The notes beneath the pieces are model-generated. The model was not told the origin of the DNA. It saw nothing but the letters and a program-made list of their open reading frames with translations, and did no database searches. A stretch of 49,885 nucleotides of DNA from NCBI GenBank assembly GCA_946486375.1, contig CAMLTW010000014.1:1-49885 (forward strand), written 5' to 3'. Below are positions 1 to 7,618 of the stretch, piece after piece. The DNA comes from an uncultured Rikenellaceae bacterium. GTDB taxonomy: Bacteria > Bacteroidota > Bacteroidia > Bacteroidales > Rikenellaceae. A program made the translations under genes and the position numbers. The stretch's first letter is position 1; every line of letters begins with the position of its first letter.

Positions 1-320
1 AAAAGAAGGATTCGACCCAGAAGGAAGAACCCGCCAAGACGGATGAAAAGCAGGCCCCGATCGAAACTTCGCTGGTAGCGTTCGCGGCTCCGCAAACCCC
101 TCCGGCTGAAGAAAAGAAGGATTCGACCCAGAAGGAAGAACCCGCCAAAACGGATGAAAAGCAGGCTCCGGCCGAAACTTCCCTCCTGGCTTCCGTCCTG
201 ACGCAGGAACCGCCGAAGGCAGAAACGGACAACAAGCAGGAAGAAGAAAAAGCGCCCGCTCCGGAACAGAAACCGGACGAAAAAAGCGAACAGGAAGCTC
301 CGGCTCAGCAGCTCGCTTGA
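1..320 (+). CDS. C-terminus of a Lys/Glu/Pro-rich repeat protein (partial)
   Basis: The gene is cut by the window edge. Only its last ~105 codons are present, in the frame that ends at the TGA at 318-320. The visible part is low-complexity: Lys, Glu, Pro, Ala and Gln dominate and there is no hydrophobic segment. A 37-codon (111-base) unit occurs twice in a row: a phrase beginning KKDSTQKEEPAKTDEKQAP is encoded from base 3 and again from base 114. After the second unit the sequence degenerates into EEEKAPAPEQKPDEK-like residues and ends QQLA. Such tails are usually disordered linkers or surface extensions. No enzymatic domain is visible and the function cannot be named. A strong terminator follows 35 bases after the stop, so this is the last gene of its transcript. 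Confidence 0.75.
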   Translation, partial: KKDSTQKEEPAKTDEKQAPIETSLVAFAAPQTPPAEEKKDSTQKEEPAKTDEKQAPAETSLLASVLTQEPPKAETDNKQEEEKAPAPEQKPDEKSEQEAPAQQLA

Positions 321-355
321 TCCGAAACCGTCGGTCGGTTCATCTGAAATTCGAT

Positions 356-392
356 AACCCGCATGTCCTGCATGCGGGTTTCTTTTTTCTTT
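356..392 (+). terminator. Intrinsic terminator after the partial repeat protein
   Basis: A perfect 10-bp stem, aacccgcatg (356-365) with catgcgggtt (371-380), closes a 5-base loop and is followed by TCTTTTTTCTTT. It separates the partial gene from pcrA. Confidence 0.9.
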
Positions 393-464
393 CCGCAAAA
401 CCGGACGGGGCAGCGCTTTGCGACCGCCGACAGCGGCGATCCGGGGAAAACGGATGCGGTTATT

Positions 465-494
465 ATGAAATCTCCCCGAAGTGACGTAATTTTG
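465..494 (+). promoter_or_regulatory. Promoter of pcrA (Bacteroidota type)
   Basis: TAATTTTG at 487-494 matches the Bacteroidota -7 consensus TAnnTTTG. The -33 element is poor (ATG at 465-467, 19 bases upstream). Transcription would start near 501, about 20 bases before the GTG start. Confidence 0.55.
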
Positions 495-506
495 CATCCG
501 TATCAA

Positions 507-514
507 AAGGAGGG
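507..514 (+). promoter_or_regulatory. Strong Shine-Dalgarno site fixing the GTG start of pcrA
   Basis: AAGGAGGG lies 5 bases upstream of the GTG at 520. A near-perfect anti-16S match is uncommon in Bacteroidota and supports the GTG as the true start. Confidence 0.6.
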
Positions 515-519
515 ACGGG

Positions 520-2979
520 GTGTCTGATTATCTGGAACATTTGAGCGAGGTTCAACGGGAAGCGGCCCGGCATTACGAGGGGGCCGCGATGATTATCGCC
601 GGGGCCGGCTCCGGGAAAACGCGCGTGCTGACCTACCGCATCGCGCACATGCTGGAACAGGGCGTGCGTTCGTACAACATCCTGGCGCTGACCTTCACCA
701 ACAAGGCGGCGCGGGAAATGAAGGAGCGGATCGAGAACATCGTCTCTCCGGAGCGGGCCCGCAGCCTGTGGATGGGCACCTTCCACTCGGTGTTCGCCCG
801 GATTCTCCGCAGCGAGGCCGACAAGCTGGGCTATCCTTCCTCCTTCACGATCTACGACACCGCCGACAGCAAGAACGTCGTCCGGGCGCTCGTCAAGGAA
901 ATGAACCTGAGCGACGAAACCTACAAGGTGGGAGACATCTACAGCCGGATTTCGCTGGCCAAGAACAACCTCGTCACGGCGGCGGCCTACGAAGCCAACA
1001 CGATGCTGGTGGCCGAAGACCGGGAACGCCGGCGGCCGCAGTTCGCGGAACTCTACAAACGGTACGTGCAGCGGTGCAAGGAAAACGGCGCGATGGACTT
1101 CGACGACCTGCTGCTGAACATGAACATCCTGTTCCGGGATTTTCCCGACGTGCTGCGCAAGTATCAGGAGCAGTTCCGGTACATCATGGTGGACGAGTAC
1201 CAGGACACCAACATGGCCCAGTACCTGATCGTGAAACGGCTGGCCGAACGGTACCAGAACATCTGCGTGGTGGGGGACGACGCCCAGAGCATCTACTCGT
1301 TCCGGGGCGCGAAGATCGAGAACATCCTCCGTTTCCAGAAGGACTATCCGGACGCGCGGCTGTTCAAGCTGGAACAGAACTACCGCTCCACCCAGACCAT
1401 CGTCAACGCGGCCAACAGCATCATCGACCGGAACAAACGGCAAATCCGGAAAAAGTCCTTTTCCGCCAATGCGGTGGGGGACAAGATCCGGGTTTTCAAA
1501 TCCTACACCGACCAGGAGGAAGCGCTGATCGTCACGAGCGACATCTATTCCCTGCTGCGGGAAAAGCACGTGCAGTACAGCGACATCGCGATCCTCTACC
1601 GCACCAACGCCCAGTCCCGGTCGCTCGAAGAGTCGTTCCGGCGGCGGAACATCCCCTACCGGATTTACGGGGGGCAGTCGTTCTACCAGCGGAAGGAAAT
1701 CAAAGACCTGCTGGCTTACATCCGGCTGGTGGTGAACCACAAGGACGACGAGGCGCTGCGCCGCGTCATCAACTACCCGGCCCGCGGCATCGGGGACGTG
1801 ACGGTGGGACGGATCGCGGAGGCGGCCCGGCAGCGCGGCATCAGCCTGTGGGAAGCCATCGCCACCCTGACTCCGGAAGAAATGGAACTGCGGGGAGCGG
1901 CCGTGGCGAAAATCCGGGACTTCACGGCCATGATTCAGGAGCTGACCTCGGCGGTCTACCGGACCGAGGCCTATGAAATGGGGTTGCGGATCGCCACCCG
2001 TTCGGGGATTATCGGGAGCTTCAAGATGCAGCAGACGCCCGAAGCGGTGAGCGTGCTGGAAAACATCGACGAACTGCTGAACTCCATCGCCTCCTTCGCC
2101 GAGTCGCGGCGGGAGGAAGACCCGGAAAACACGGCCGTGACGCTCGACGACTGGTTGCAGAACGTTTCCCTGCTCACCGACATGGACAACGAAAAGGAGG
2201 GCGACCGCAACCGGGTGACGCTGATGACCGTCCATTCGGCCAAGGGGCTGGAATTCGAATACGTCTATATCGTGGGACTGGAAGAAACCCTGTTCCCCAG
2301 CCAGATGTGCAGCGAGACCCTGGAAGGACTGGAAGAGGAACGGCGGCTGTTCTACGTGGCCCTGACCCGGGCCAAACAGGGAGCGGCGCTGACTTTCTCC
2401 GAAACCCGGTTCCGCTGGGGGAGCGTCACCGCTTCCCGGCCCAGCCGTTTCCTGAAGGAGATCGACCCACAGTATCTCGACCTGCAGTACAAGGACGAAC
2501 TGGCCGAGTTGCAGGAACGGATCGACGCGGAAGGGGAAGAACCCGCACCGGCCCGGCGTTTCCGCCCTTATGGACAGCGTGAGGGCGAAGCGGAACGAGG
2601 CCGGACGTTCGGACGCCGGGAGCAGGGCGGACAGTCCCGGTTCGCCGGAGGACGGCCCGAACGTCCGGAAATGCCGGGAAAACCGGCGATGCGCCCCGCG
2701 GCTCCGCGTCCGACGGTCACGCCGGGGATGAAAAGCATCGGACGACGGACGGCGGCAGTCGAATCCGCGGCCCCGGCCCCGGAACCCGTCCCCGTTCCGG
2801 CGGGAAGCGGCACCGGCGGCCTGCGGGTAGGGTGTACGGTGGAACACGCCAAGTTCGGACGGGGAAAGGTGTCGGCGCTGGAAGACACCATGAACGGGGC
2901 CAAGGCGACCGTGCTGTTCGACACCGAAGGCGCCAAGACCCTGCTGCTGAAATACGCCCGGCTGAAAGTCATCGGGTAA
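520..2979 (+). CDS. pcrA: ATP-dependent 3'-5' DNA helicase PcrA/UvrD (superfamily 1)
   Basis: An 819-residue SF1A helicase that unwinds DNA 3' to 5' in repair, replication restart and removal of proteins from DNA. Visible in order: Q-motif with Q12, Walker A AGAGSGKTR (27-35), Walker B with D225-E226 in MVDEYQDTN, motif III GDDAQSIYSFRGA, motif V/Va TVHSAKGLEFE (570-580) and motif VI ALTRAKQ with the arginine finger. A charged, Pro/Arg-rich linker (~680-765) leads to a small terminal domain with the KFGRGKV signature. In PcrA/UvrD this Tudor-like fold binds RNA polymerase, which argues for PcrA/UvrD rather than Rep. The start is GTG, set by a good Shine-Dalgarno site and a promoter just upstream. 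It is monocistronic: upstream is a terminator and downstream a repeat block, then the convergent frr. UvrD is an equally acceptable name. Confidence 0.95.
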   Translation: MSDYLEHLSEVQREAARHYEGAAMIIAGAGSGKTRVLTYRIAHMLEQGVRSYNILALTFTNKAAREMKERIENIVSPERARSLWMGTFHSVFARILRSEADKLGYPSSFTIYDTADSKNVVRALVKEMNLSDETYKVGDIYSRISLAKNNLVTAAAYEANTMLVAEDRERRRPQFAELYKRYVQRCKENGAMDFDDLLLNMNILFRDFPDVLRKYQEQFRYIMVDEYQDTNMAQYLIVKRLAERYQNICVVGDDAQSIYSFRGAKIENILRFQKDYPDARLFKLEQNYRSTQTIVNAANSIIDRNKRQIRKKSFSANAVGDKIRVFKSYTDQEEALIVTSDIYSLLREKHVQYSDIAILYRTNAQSRSLEESFRRRNIPYRIYGGQSFYQRKEIKDLLAYIRLVVNHKDDEALRRVINYPARGIGDVTVGRIAEAARQRGISLWEAIATLTPEEMELRGAAVAKIRDFTAMIQELTSAVYRTEAYEMGLRIATRSGIIGSFKMQQTPEAVSVLENIDELLNSIASFAESRREEDPENTAVTLDDWLQNVSLLTDMDNEKEGDRNRVTLMTVHSAKGLEFEYVYIVGLEETLFPSQMCSETLEGLEEERRLFYVALTRAKQGAALTFSETRFRWGSVTASRPSRFLKEIDPQYLDLQYKDELAELQERIDAEGEEPAPARRFRPYGQREGEAERGRTFGRREQGGQSRFAGGRPERPEMPGKPAMRPAAPRPTVTPGMKSIGRRTAAVESAAPAPEPVPVPAGSGTGGLRVGCTVEHAKFGRGKVSALEDTMNGAKATVLFDTEGAKTLLLKYARLKVIG

Positions 2980-3019
2980 GAGTCCGGAGTTCCCCGCGTT
3001 CTACAAGCCTTGCCATGAA

Positions 3020-3037
3020 AGCCGGATTCTTCCGGCT
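3020..3037 (+). terminator. Weak hairpin after pcrA
   Basis: Stem agccgga (3020-3026) with tccggct (3031-3037) and a 4-base loop, 40 bases past the pcrA stop. There is no proper T-run, so it may be a 3'-end stabiliser rather than a terminator. Confidence 0.35.
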
Positions 3038-3282
3038 ATTCCGGCGTCTCCATGCACCTGCTTTACAATAGGCATTCCGCACCCCGTTTGCACCCCCGCC
3101 ACCTCGCGTCATTCCATCCTCCCAACCGTTCCACAACCCCGCCGCCCCGCGTCATTCCGAACCGAGCAGGGCCGAAGGCCCTGCGAGCTAATCAACCGGA
3201 GCCCACAGTCAGCCGTAAGGCTGGTGCGGAATAAGCGCAGGTTGATAACACCCGCCACCGGTTATGCGCTGACATGTGGAAA

Positions 3283-3633
3283 CGAAGGCCCTGCGAGCTC
3301 ATCAACCGAACCGAAGGCCGCGAAGCGGTCTGAGCCTCACTGACCGGAGTCCGTTGTCGGCCGTAAGGCCGGAACGGGAATAACGCAGGGAAGTAACATC
3401 GCCCGCAGTCGTTCCGCAGGAATGGTGCGGATAAAGCGCAGGTTGATAATACCCGCCGCAGGTTATGCGCTAACATCCCGGATCGAAGACCCTGCGAGCT
3501 CATCAACCGAACCGAAGGCCGCGAAGCGGTCTGAGCCTCACTGACCGGAGTCCGTTGTCGGCCGTAAGGCCGGAACGGGAATAACGCAGGGAAGTAACAT
3601 CGCCCGCAGTCGTTCCGCAGGAATGGTGCGGAT
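3283..3633 (+). repeat. Direct tandem duplication of a 201-base repeat segment
   Basis: The phrase starting cgaaggccctgcgagctc at 3283 returns at 3484 (with one change near its start). The two copies are nearly identical to about 3633, then diverge. The period is 201 bases. It shows that the modular block can expand by duplication. Confidence 0.85.
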
Positions 3634-3871
3634 CAAGCGGAAGAAGGTAACAACAGCAACCGGTTCCTTCCAACGGTTTCTGCACCTCCAGCACTCCGTG
3701 TCATTCCGAGGAGAATCCGTCAGGATTCGACGTGGGAATCTCATCCTGCCCCGGAAAAGGTCGCCTCGAAAGGGACGGCGCGGATTAAACGCAAGGAGGC
3801 AACCGAAATCAGCCGCAAGGCTGGATGAGCTAACCGATTGCAAGGAGGTAACTTTGGGAAGTAGCATCCGC

Positions 3872-3960
3872 AACGCAGTTGCGACGTGAGCATCTTTTTT
3901 CTCCTTGTATACTGGACAGAGATCCTCACGTCGGGCCATTCGGCCCTCCTCAGGATGACA
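3872..3960. repeat. MITE-like inverted pair of hairpin modules with short core
   Basis: A plus-oriented half ending cgacgtgagcatc and a minus-oriented half (gatcctcacg to aggatgac) flank an AT-rich core containing TTGTATACTGGACAGAG. The same architecture is seen at 14674-14785, 21807-21893 and 49674-49777. Confidence 0.6.
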
Positions 3961-4206
3961 GAAGGGTTATAGGTTCCCAAACGACCGGAAAAACCCCGCA
4001 AACATCGAGTCATTCCGAACCGAGTAGGCGGAAGCCTGCAAGCTCACTGACCGCAGCCCGCAATCAGCCGTAAGGCTAGTGCGGAAAAACGGAGGGAAGT
4101 AGCTTGGGCCGCAAGGCCCGACGTGGGAATCCAAATCCCTAACCGTCAGCTGCCCCGCAACCATCCGTTTCCCCCGCCTTTTGCGTCATTCCCAGGAAAG
4201 CCGGGA

Positions 4207-4252
4207 ATGAAAAACGAAAAGCGGGAAAGAAGCCGTCTTTCTTCTTTCCCGC
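4207..4252 (-). terminator. Intrinsic terminator of frr
   Basis: A 12-bp stem, gcgggaaagaag (4221-4232) with cttctttcccgc (4241-4252), begins 40 bases past the frr stop. Read on the minus strand it is followed by TTTTCGTTTTTC. Confidence 0.85.
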
Positions 4253-4291
4253 GTATGAGAATCCCGTTCCTTCGGCAGTCCTCCGCCTGCC

Positions 4292-4852
4292 TTACACGGT
4301 CATGATTTCCTTTTCCTTGGCCGACAGGAGTTCGTCCACCCGCTTCGAGAATTTGTCCGTCAGCTTCTGCGCCCTTTCTTCCCCGTCCTTGGCCTCGTCT
4401 TCCGGCATGCCGTCCTTCTGGGCCTTCTTGAAGGCTTCCACGGCGTCCCGGCGGGCGTTCCGCAGGCTCACCCGCGCCGTTTCCCCTTCGGCTTTGATCT
4501 GTTTCACCAGTTGTTTCCGCCTCTCTTCCGTCAGCGGCGGAATGGAAAGCCGGATCTGTTCTCCGTTGTTGGAGGGGGTCAGCCCGATGTTGGCCACGAG
4601 GATCGCCTTTTCGATCACCGGGAGCATCTTCTTGTCCCACGGCTGCACCAGCACCGTCTTGGCGTCCGGCACCGTCACGCTGGCCACCTGGCTCACCGGC
4701 GACATGGTGCCGTAATAATCCACCAGCACGCCGTTCAGCACGTTGGGCGACGCCTTCCCCGCACGGACGTTCAGCAGTTCCTCTTCCAAATGATCCACGG
4801 CCCGCTGCATTTTCGCCTGCGCCGCGTCGAGTATCGTCTTAGTCTCTTCCAT
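4292..4852 (-). CDS. frr: Ribosome recycling factor
   Basis: A 186-residue protein that, with EF-G, splits the post-termination ribosome and frees mRNA and deacylated tRNA. It matches RRF over its full length: a long N-terminal helix (AKMQRAVDHLEEELLNVRAG), the domain II core with GVLVDYYGT, TPLxQ-type MSPVSQVASV, and the VQPWDK and NIGLTPSNNGEQIRLSIPPLTEERR signatures, then the two C-terminal helices. Length is normal for the family. In many bacteria frr follows pyrH directly. Here pyrH is 17 kb away and frr has its own promoter region and terminator. Start ATG at 4850-4852. Confidence 0.97.
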   Translation of the reverse strand: MEETKTILDAAQAKMQRAVDHLEEELLNVRAGKASPNVLNGVLVDYYGTMSPVSQVASVTVPDAKTVLVQPWDKKMLPVIEKAILVANIGLTPSNNGEQIRLSIPPLTEERRKQLVKQIKAEGETARVSLRNARRDAVEAFKKAQKDGMPEDEAKDGEERAQKLTDKFSKRVDELLSAKEKEIMTV

Positions 4853-5007
4853 AACGGTATGTGTTTACAGGGTTCGTAAGGCCGGAATCCGCCCCCGCAC
4901 GCGCGGGGCGGAACGTTTTCCGGATTTGTTCGGACGGTGCGGAATGACTGCATGCCGGACGGCTTCGCCGTGCCGGGAACGCTTCCTGTCCGTACCGGTA
5001 CCGAGGA

Positions 5008-5015
5008 CAAAAATA
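5008..5015 (-). promoter_or_regulatory. Possible -7 box of frr
   Basis: On the minus strand TATTTTTG matches TAnnTTTG exactly and lies in an AT-rich patch about 155 bases before the frr ATG. The nearest TTG is only ~14 bases upstream, so the -33 element is doubtful. Confidence 0.4.
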
Positions 5016-5267
5016 AAAAATATTGCCAACAAAATACGCGCCGGAACCAAAATCGGCGCTTTTCCCCGAATAAAAGCAAAGGCCCGTCAGGGATGGTACG
5101 GAAAAAACAGGGGAAGCAACAAAAGGAGGCGGCACCTGCAACCTATTGCAATGATGCGGGGAAACGGCTGGGGAAATCCGTGCGTTCGGACAGGGAGGGA
5201 AACAAAGCCGTCCGGGTGTGTAGGCGGGAATGGAAAACGCGCCGGAGCGGGGACGGCGAAACAGGCT

Positions 5268-5526
5268 TGCTGTTGTTACCTCCTTACAGTCGGTTAGCTC
5301 ATCCAGCCTTGCGGCTGATTTCGGTTTATCTCCCCTTCGGTCGATTAGCTCATCCGGCCTTGCGACCGATTTCGGTTTATCTTCCCTGCGGTCGATTAGC
5401 TCATCCGGCCTTGCGGCCGATTTCGGTTTCCTCCCTGCGCTTTATCCGTGCCATTCCTGCGGAATGACCACGGGCTGCGGTCGGTGAGCTCGGATGACCT
5501 TCGGTCATCCTCGGTTCCGGTGTCGC
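5268..5526 (-). repeat. Intergenic block B of the hairpin repeat family
   Basis: Lies between the glycosidase and frr, with modules in minus orientation. It includes a stem ggatgacc-gaa-ggtcatcc (minus strand, near 5502-5520), the same gaaccgag...cgagct frame as in block A but with a different stem sequence. The 400 bases between frr and this block hold no gene that I can recognise. Confidence 0.85.
5290..5446 (-). repeat. Three tandem 51-base repeats
   Basis: The phrase ttagctcatcc occurs at 5294, 5345 and 5396, exactly 51 bases apart. Each unit carries a small hairpin with a conserved ttgc loop (GCAA on the other strand) whose stem differs: agcc/ggct, ggcc/gacc, ggcc/ggcc. Part of block B. 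Confidence 0.85.
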
Positions 5527-5716
5527 GCGTTTTGCAGAGGATCGGACGGCTTCCCGACCCTGCCCGGCACGGAGCGGTTTTTTGCTTCCTTTTTTCACGC
5601 CTGGAAAAAAGGAAATGCAAGGTGCGGAACGAAGTTCCGGAAACAGGATCGAACGACGACACGGTTTCCGTGTCATTCCGGCCGTCCCGCGTCCCTGCGC
5701 TTCCGCATCATAATCG

Positions 5717-5755
5717 AACAGAGGAACGCCCCTTCGGTCGTTCCTCTGTTTTTCT
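5717..5755. terminator. Hairpin terminator downstream of the glycosidase
   Basis: A 12-bp stem, aacagaggaacg (5717-5728) with cgttcctctgtt (5739-5750). The better T-run (TTTTTCTTC) is on the plus strand. On the minus strand, the side of the glycosidase gene, it runs into TTCGATTATG, so termination there may be weaker or the element bidirectional. Confidence 0.55.
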
Positions 5756-5779
5756 TCGCACTGACACCCAGCAGCCGGA

Positions 5780-7372
5780 TCATTCCGTCACGGGGGTCAG
5801 CACCAGCGCCATATAAGGCCGTCCGGGAAGCTTCACCTTCCGTCCGTTCGCCTCGCAGATTTCGTACTTGGGTTTGCGCTGCGTGACGAATTCCCCGTCC
5901 ACGGGCGTCGTGGTCATGTTCCACGTATCGAGCACCTCGATTTTCACCCGCATGCCGTCCTTCCAGCCCACCCGGGTCGGAACGTTGAATTCCCATTCCT
6001 TCGGAGCCTGCCTGCCGAGGTAGATCACCACCTGCCCCGACTTGGCCAGCGACGTGTTGAGGTTCCGCCAGTTGTCGATGATTTTGAGCGAACCGGTCTT
6101 TTCGATCAGCCGGCGCAGGAAGGCGATCCGGGGCGCGCTTTTGCCGCGCAGGATGGCTCCTTTTTCCGTCCACGCGATGTGGTCGTCGCTCTCGAACGTC
6201 TCTCCGTGCGTGGCGTAGGCGCCGACGATGGCCGCCTGCCAGAAGCGGTGGGTCAGTTCCTCGCCCGACAGGCTCCCCCAGCGGTTCGGATAATCCCCTT
6301 CGTAGCAGATTTCGTCGAAAACCAGCGGCTTGCGGTAGGAGTCCTTCACCAGCCCCGCCCGGCCGAAATCATCCGTCACCGATTCGTTCTGGATGCTCAG
6401 GTGGGTCACCAGCGGATGGTGGTGGTCGAAATAGATTTTCCCGTTATGCACCGAACGCAGATGTCCGTACGGGTCTTCCGCGGCCACGGTTTCCAGGAAG
6501 GAATACCAGTCTTCCAGCGGCTTCTGGCGCATGAAATCGTATTCGTTGGCCATCGACCACCAGATGTTCCGGAACGAGGACAGCCGGGCCACCACATACT
6601 TAAGGTACCGGATGTCGGTTTCGTGGGACATGCGGTCGAATCCGAAATGCCCTTCGTCATAGGGGTGGAACAGGATCAGGTCGCACTGGATGCCGAGCCG
6701 TTCCAGGTCGTCGATCCGCCGTTCGAGGTGATGGAAAAAATCGGTGTCGAACCGCGTGAAGTCCCATACGGCCACCTCGTTCAGCCCCTCCGGACTCATC
6801 CCTTCCACCTTCAGGAACGGGAAATAGCGGGGTTCGTCGTTGTTGTGCCCGTAGGTTTTCGGGAACAGGCAGATGCGGATTTTGTTGAACGGCGACTGCG
6901 ACAGGGTTTTCAGCGTCAGGTTCTCCCGCGCCGTGTCCGGGTGTACGAAAGCGTACATGGTCGTCCCGAAGGGATAGTACGGGGTGCCGTCGGCGTACTG
7001 AAAATCGTAGACGTCCCGCACGCCCACCATGCCGTGATTGTCGCCCGTGGCCGGAACGCACACCAGCGAACCGGTCTTGCCGTGCAGGCTTTTCATGTTG
7101 CTGACCGTAGTGTAGGTCCACGTTCCCTGCTCGCAGGGCATGAACCGGATCTTATAGATGCCGTTCCCGTCGTAGAATCCGGTCACCTTTACGGTTTCGT
7201 TCCCGTTGGTGAAAATCGCTTTCAGGTCCACGTCGTTGAACGGGTTCCCGGTCGGGGTGCCGGTGAACGCGGCCTCGAACCGCCCCCATTGTTCGACCCG
7301 CTCCTGCGCTCCCGCCGAAAGGAGGGAACCGAGGCACAGCAGGGCCGTAGCTGCAAAAAGTTTCAGTTTCAT
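5780..7372 (-). CDS. Secreted DUF5060 glycoside hydrolase (apiosidase-like TIM barrel)
   Basis: A 530-residue exported enzyme probably acting on plant or host glycans outside the cytoplasm. A classical signal peptide (1-22, cleavage after SAGA) precedes a DUF5060-type beta-sandwich (~25-100, with WGRFEAAFTG and GTWTYTT). A DUF4038/apiosidase-like catalytic barrel follows (~120-400, with PFGTTMYAF, FNKIRICLFP and IWWSMANEYD), then a C-terminal beta domain of DUF5605 type ending RPYMALVLTP. The Glu in ANEYD and the Glu in VFDEICYEG sit where clan GH-A enzymes carry acid/base and nucleophile. The family assignment is from these motifs and the substrate is unknown. No SusC/SusD genes are near, so it is not part of a classic polysaccharide utilisation locus. 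A well-formed promoter precedes the ATG by ~30 bases. Confidence 0.85.
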   Translation of the reverse strand: MKLKLFAATALLCLGSLLSAGAQERVEQWGRFEAAFTGTPTGNPFNDVDLKAIFTNGNETVKVTGFYDGNGIYKIRFMPCEQGTWTYTTVSNMKSLHGKTGSLVCVPATGDNHGMVGVRDVYDFQYADGTPYYPFGTTMYAFVHPDTARENLTLKTLSQSPFNKIRICLFPKTYGHNNDEPRYFPFLKVEGMSPEGLNEVAVWDFTRFDTDFFHHLERRIDDLERLGIQCDLILFHPYDEGHFGFDRMSHETDIRYLKYVVARLSSFRNIWWSMANEYDFMRQKPLEDWYSFLETVAAEDPYGHLRSVHNGKIYFDHHHPLVTHLSIQNESVTDDFGRAGLVKDSYRKPLVFDEICYEGDYPNRWGSLSGEELTHRFWQAAIVGAYATHGETFESDDHIAWTEKGAILRGKSAPRIAFLRRLIEKTGSLKIIDNWRNLNTSLAKSGQVVIYLGRQAPKEWEFNVPTRVGWKDGMRVKIEVLDTWNMTTTPVDGEFVTQRKPKYEICEANGRKVKLPGRPYMALVLTPVTE

Positions 7373-7407
7373 ATTGTCGATCGGTTAGTACGAAAACAGA
7401 TGAAACA

Positions 7408-7438
7408 CAAATATAAACAAAACGAAAGTAAAAAACAA
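7408..7438 (-). promoter_or_regulatory. Promoter of the glycosidase gene
   Basis: On the minus strand TTG (7438-7436), 20 bases, then TATATTTG (7415-7408): a full match to the Bacteroidota TTG-N20-TAnnTTTG promoter. The predicted start of transcription near 7401 gives a leader of about 30 bases. Confidence 0.75.
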
Positions 7439-7588
7439 CCTTTTTGCCGGATTTTCCGCCCCGGCGTTCGCTTTTCCCCGTCCCCGGCGAAAATAAAAAG
7501 CCCGTCCCGGCGTTCTGCAAACGGACTGCGGCGGCAAAGGTTACGCAAATTTTACACGGGGCCGGAAACCGATGCCGATAATAATTAG

Positions 7589-7596
7589 TACCTTCG
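7589..7596 (+). promoter_or_regulatory. Possible -7 box of rnr
   Basis: TACCTTCG differs from TAnnTTTG at one position and lies 23 bases before the rnr ATG. No TTG is found at the right distance. Confidence 0.4.
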
Positions 7597-7618
7597 CCCC
7601 CGAATCAGAAGCAAAAAC

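Larger units (their letters stand above)
3140..4209 (+). repeat. Intergenic block A of the modular hairpin repeat family
   Basis: About 1 kb between the convergent pcrA and frr with no credible gene. It is a chain of short palindromic modules that recur throughout the window: gcagggcc-gaa-ggccctgc (3166-3184), the agccgtaaggct hairpin near 3213, ggccgcgaagcggtc near 3316, cggccgtaaggccg near 3358, gttccgcaggaat near 3410 and 3610, and a two-stem module at 3703-3739. Modules mostly read in the plus direction. Small open frames here have compositions dictated by the repeat and are not genes. Confidence 0.9.

Noticed and set aside
3140-4209. Several 60-130 codon open frames in the repeat block
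   Set aside because: Their sequences recur wherever the repeat occurs, in several frames and both strands, so they reflect the repeat rather than coding.
5290-5446. CRISPR array
   Set aside because: Units are contiguous 51-mers without unique spacers, and no cas gene is near.
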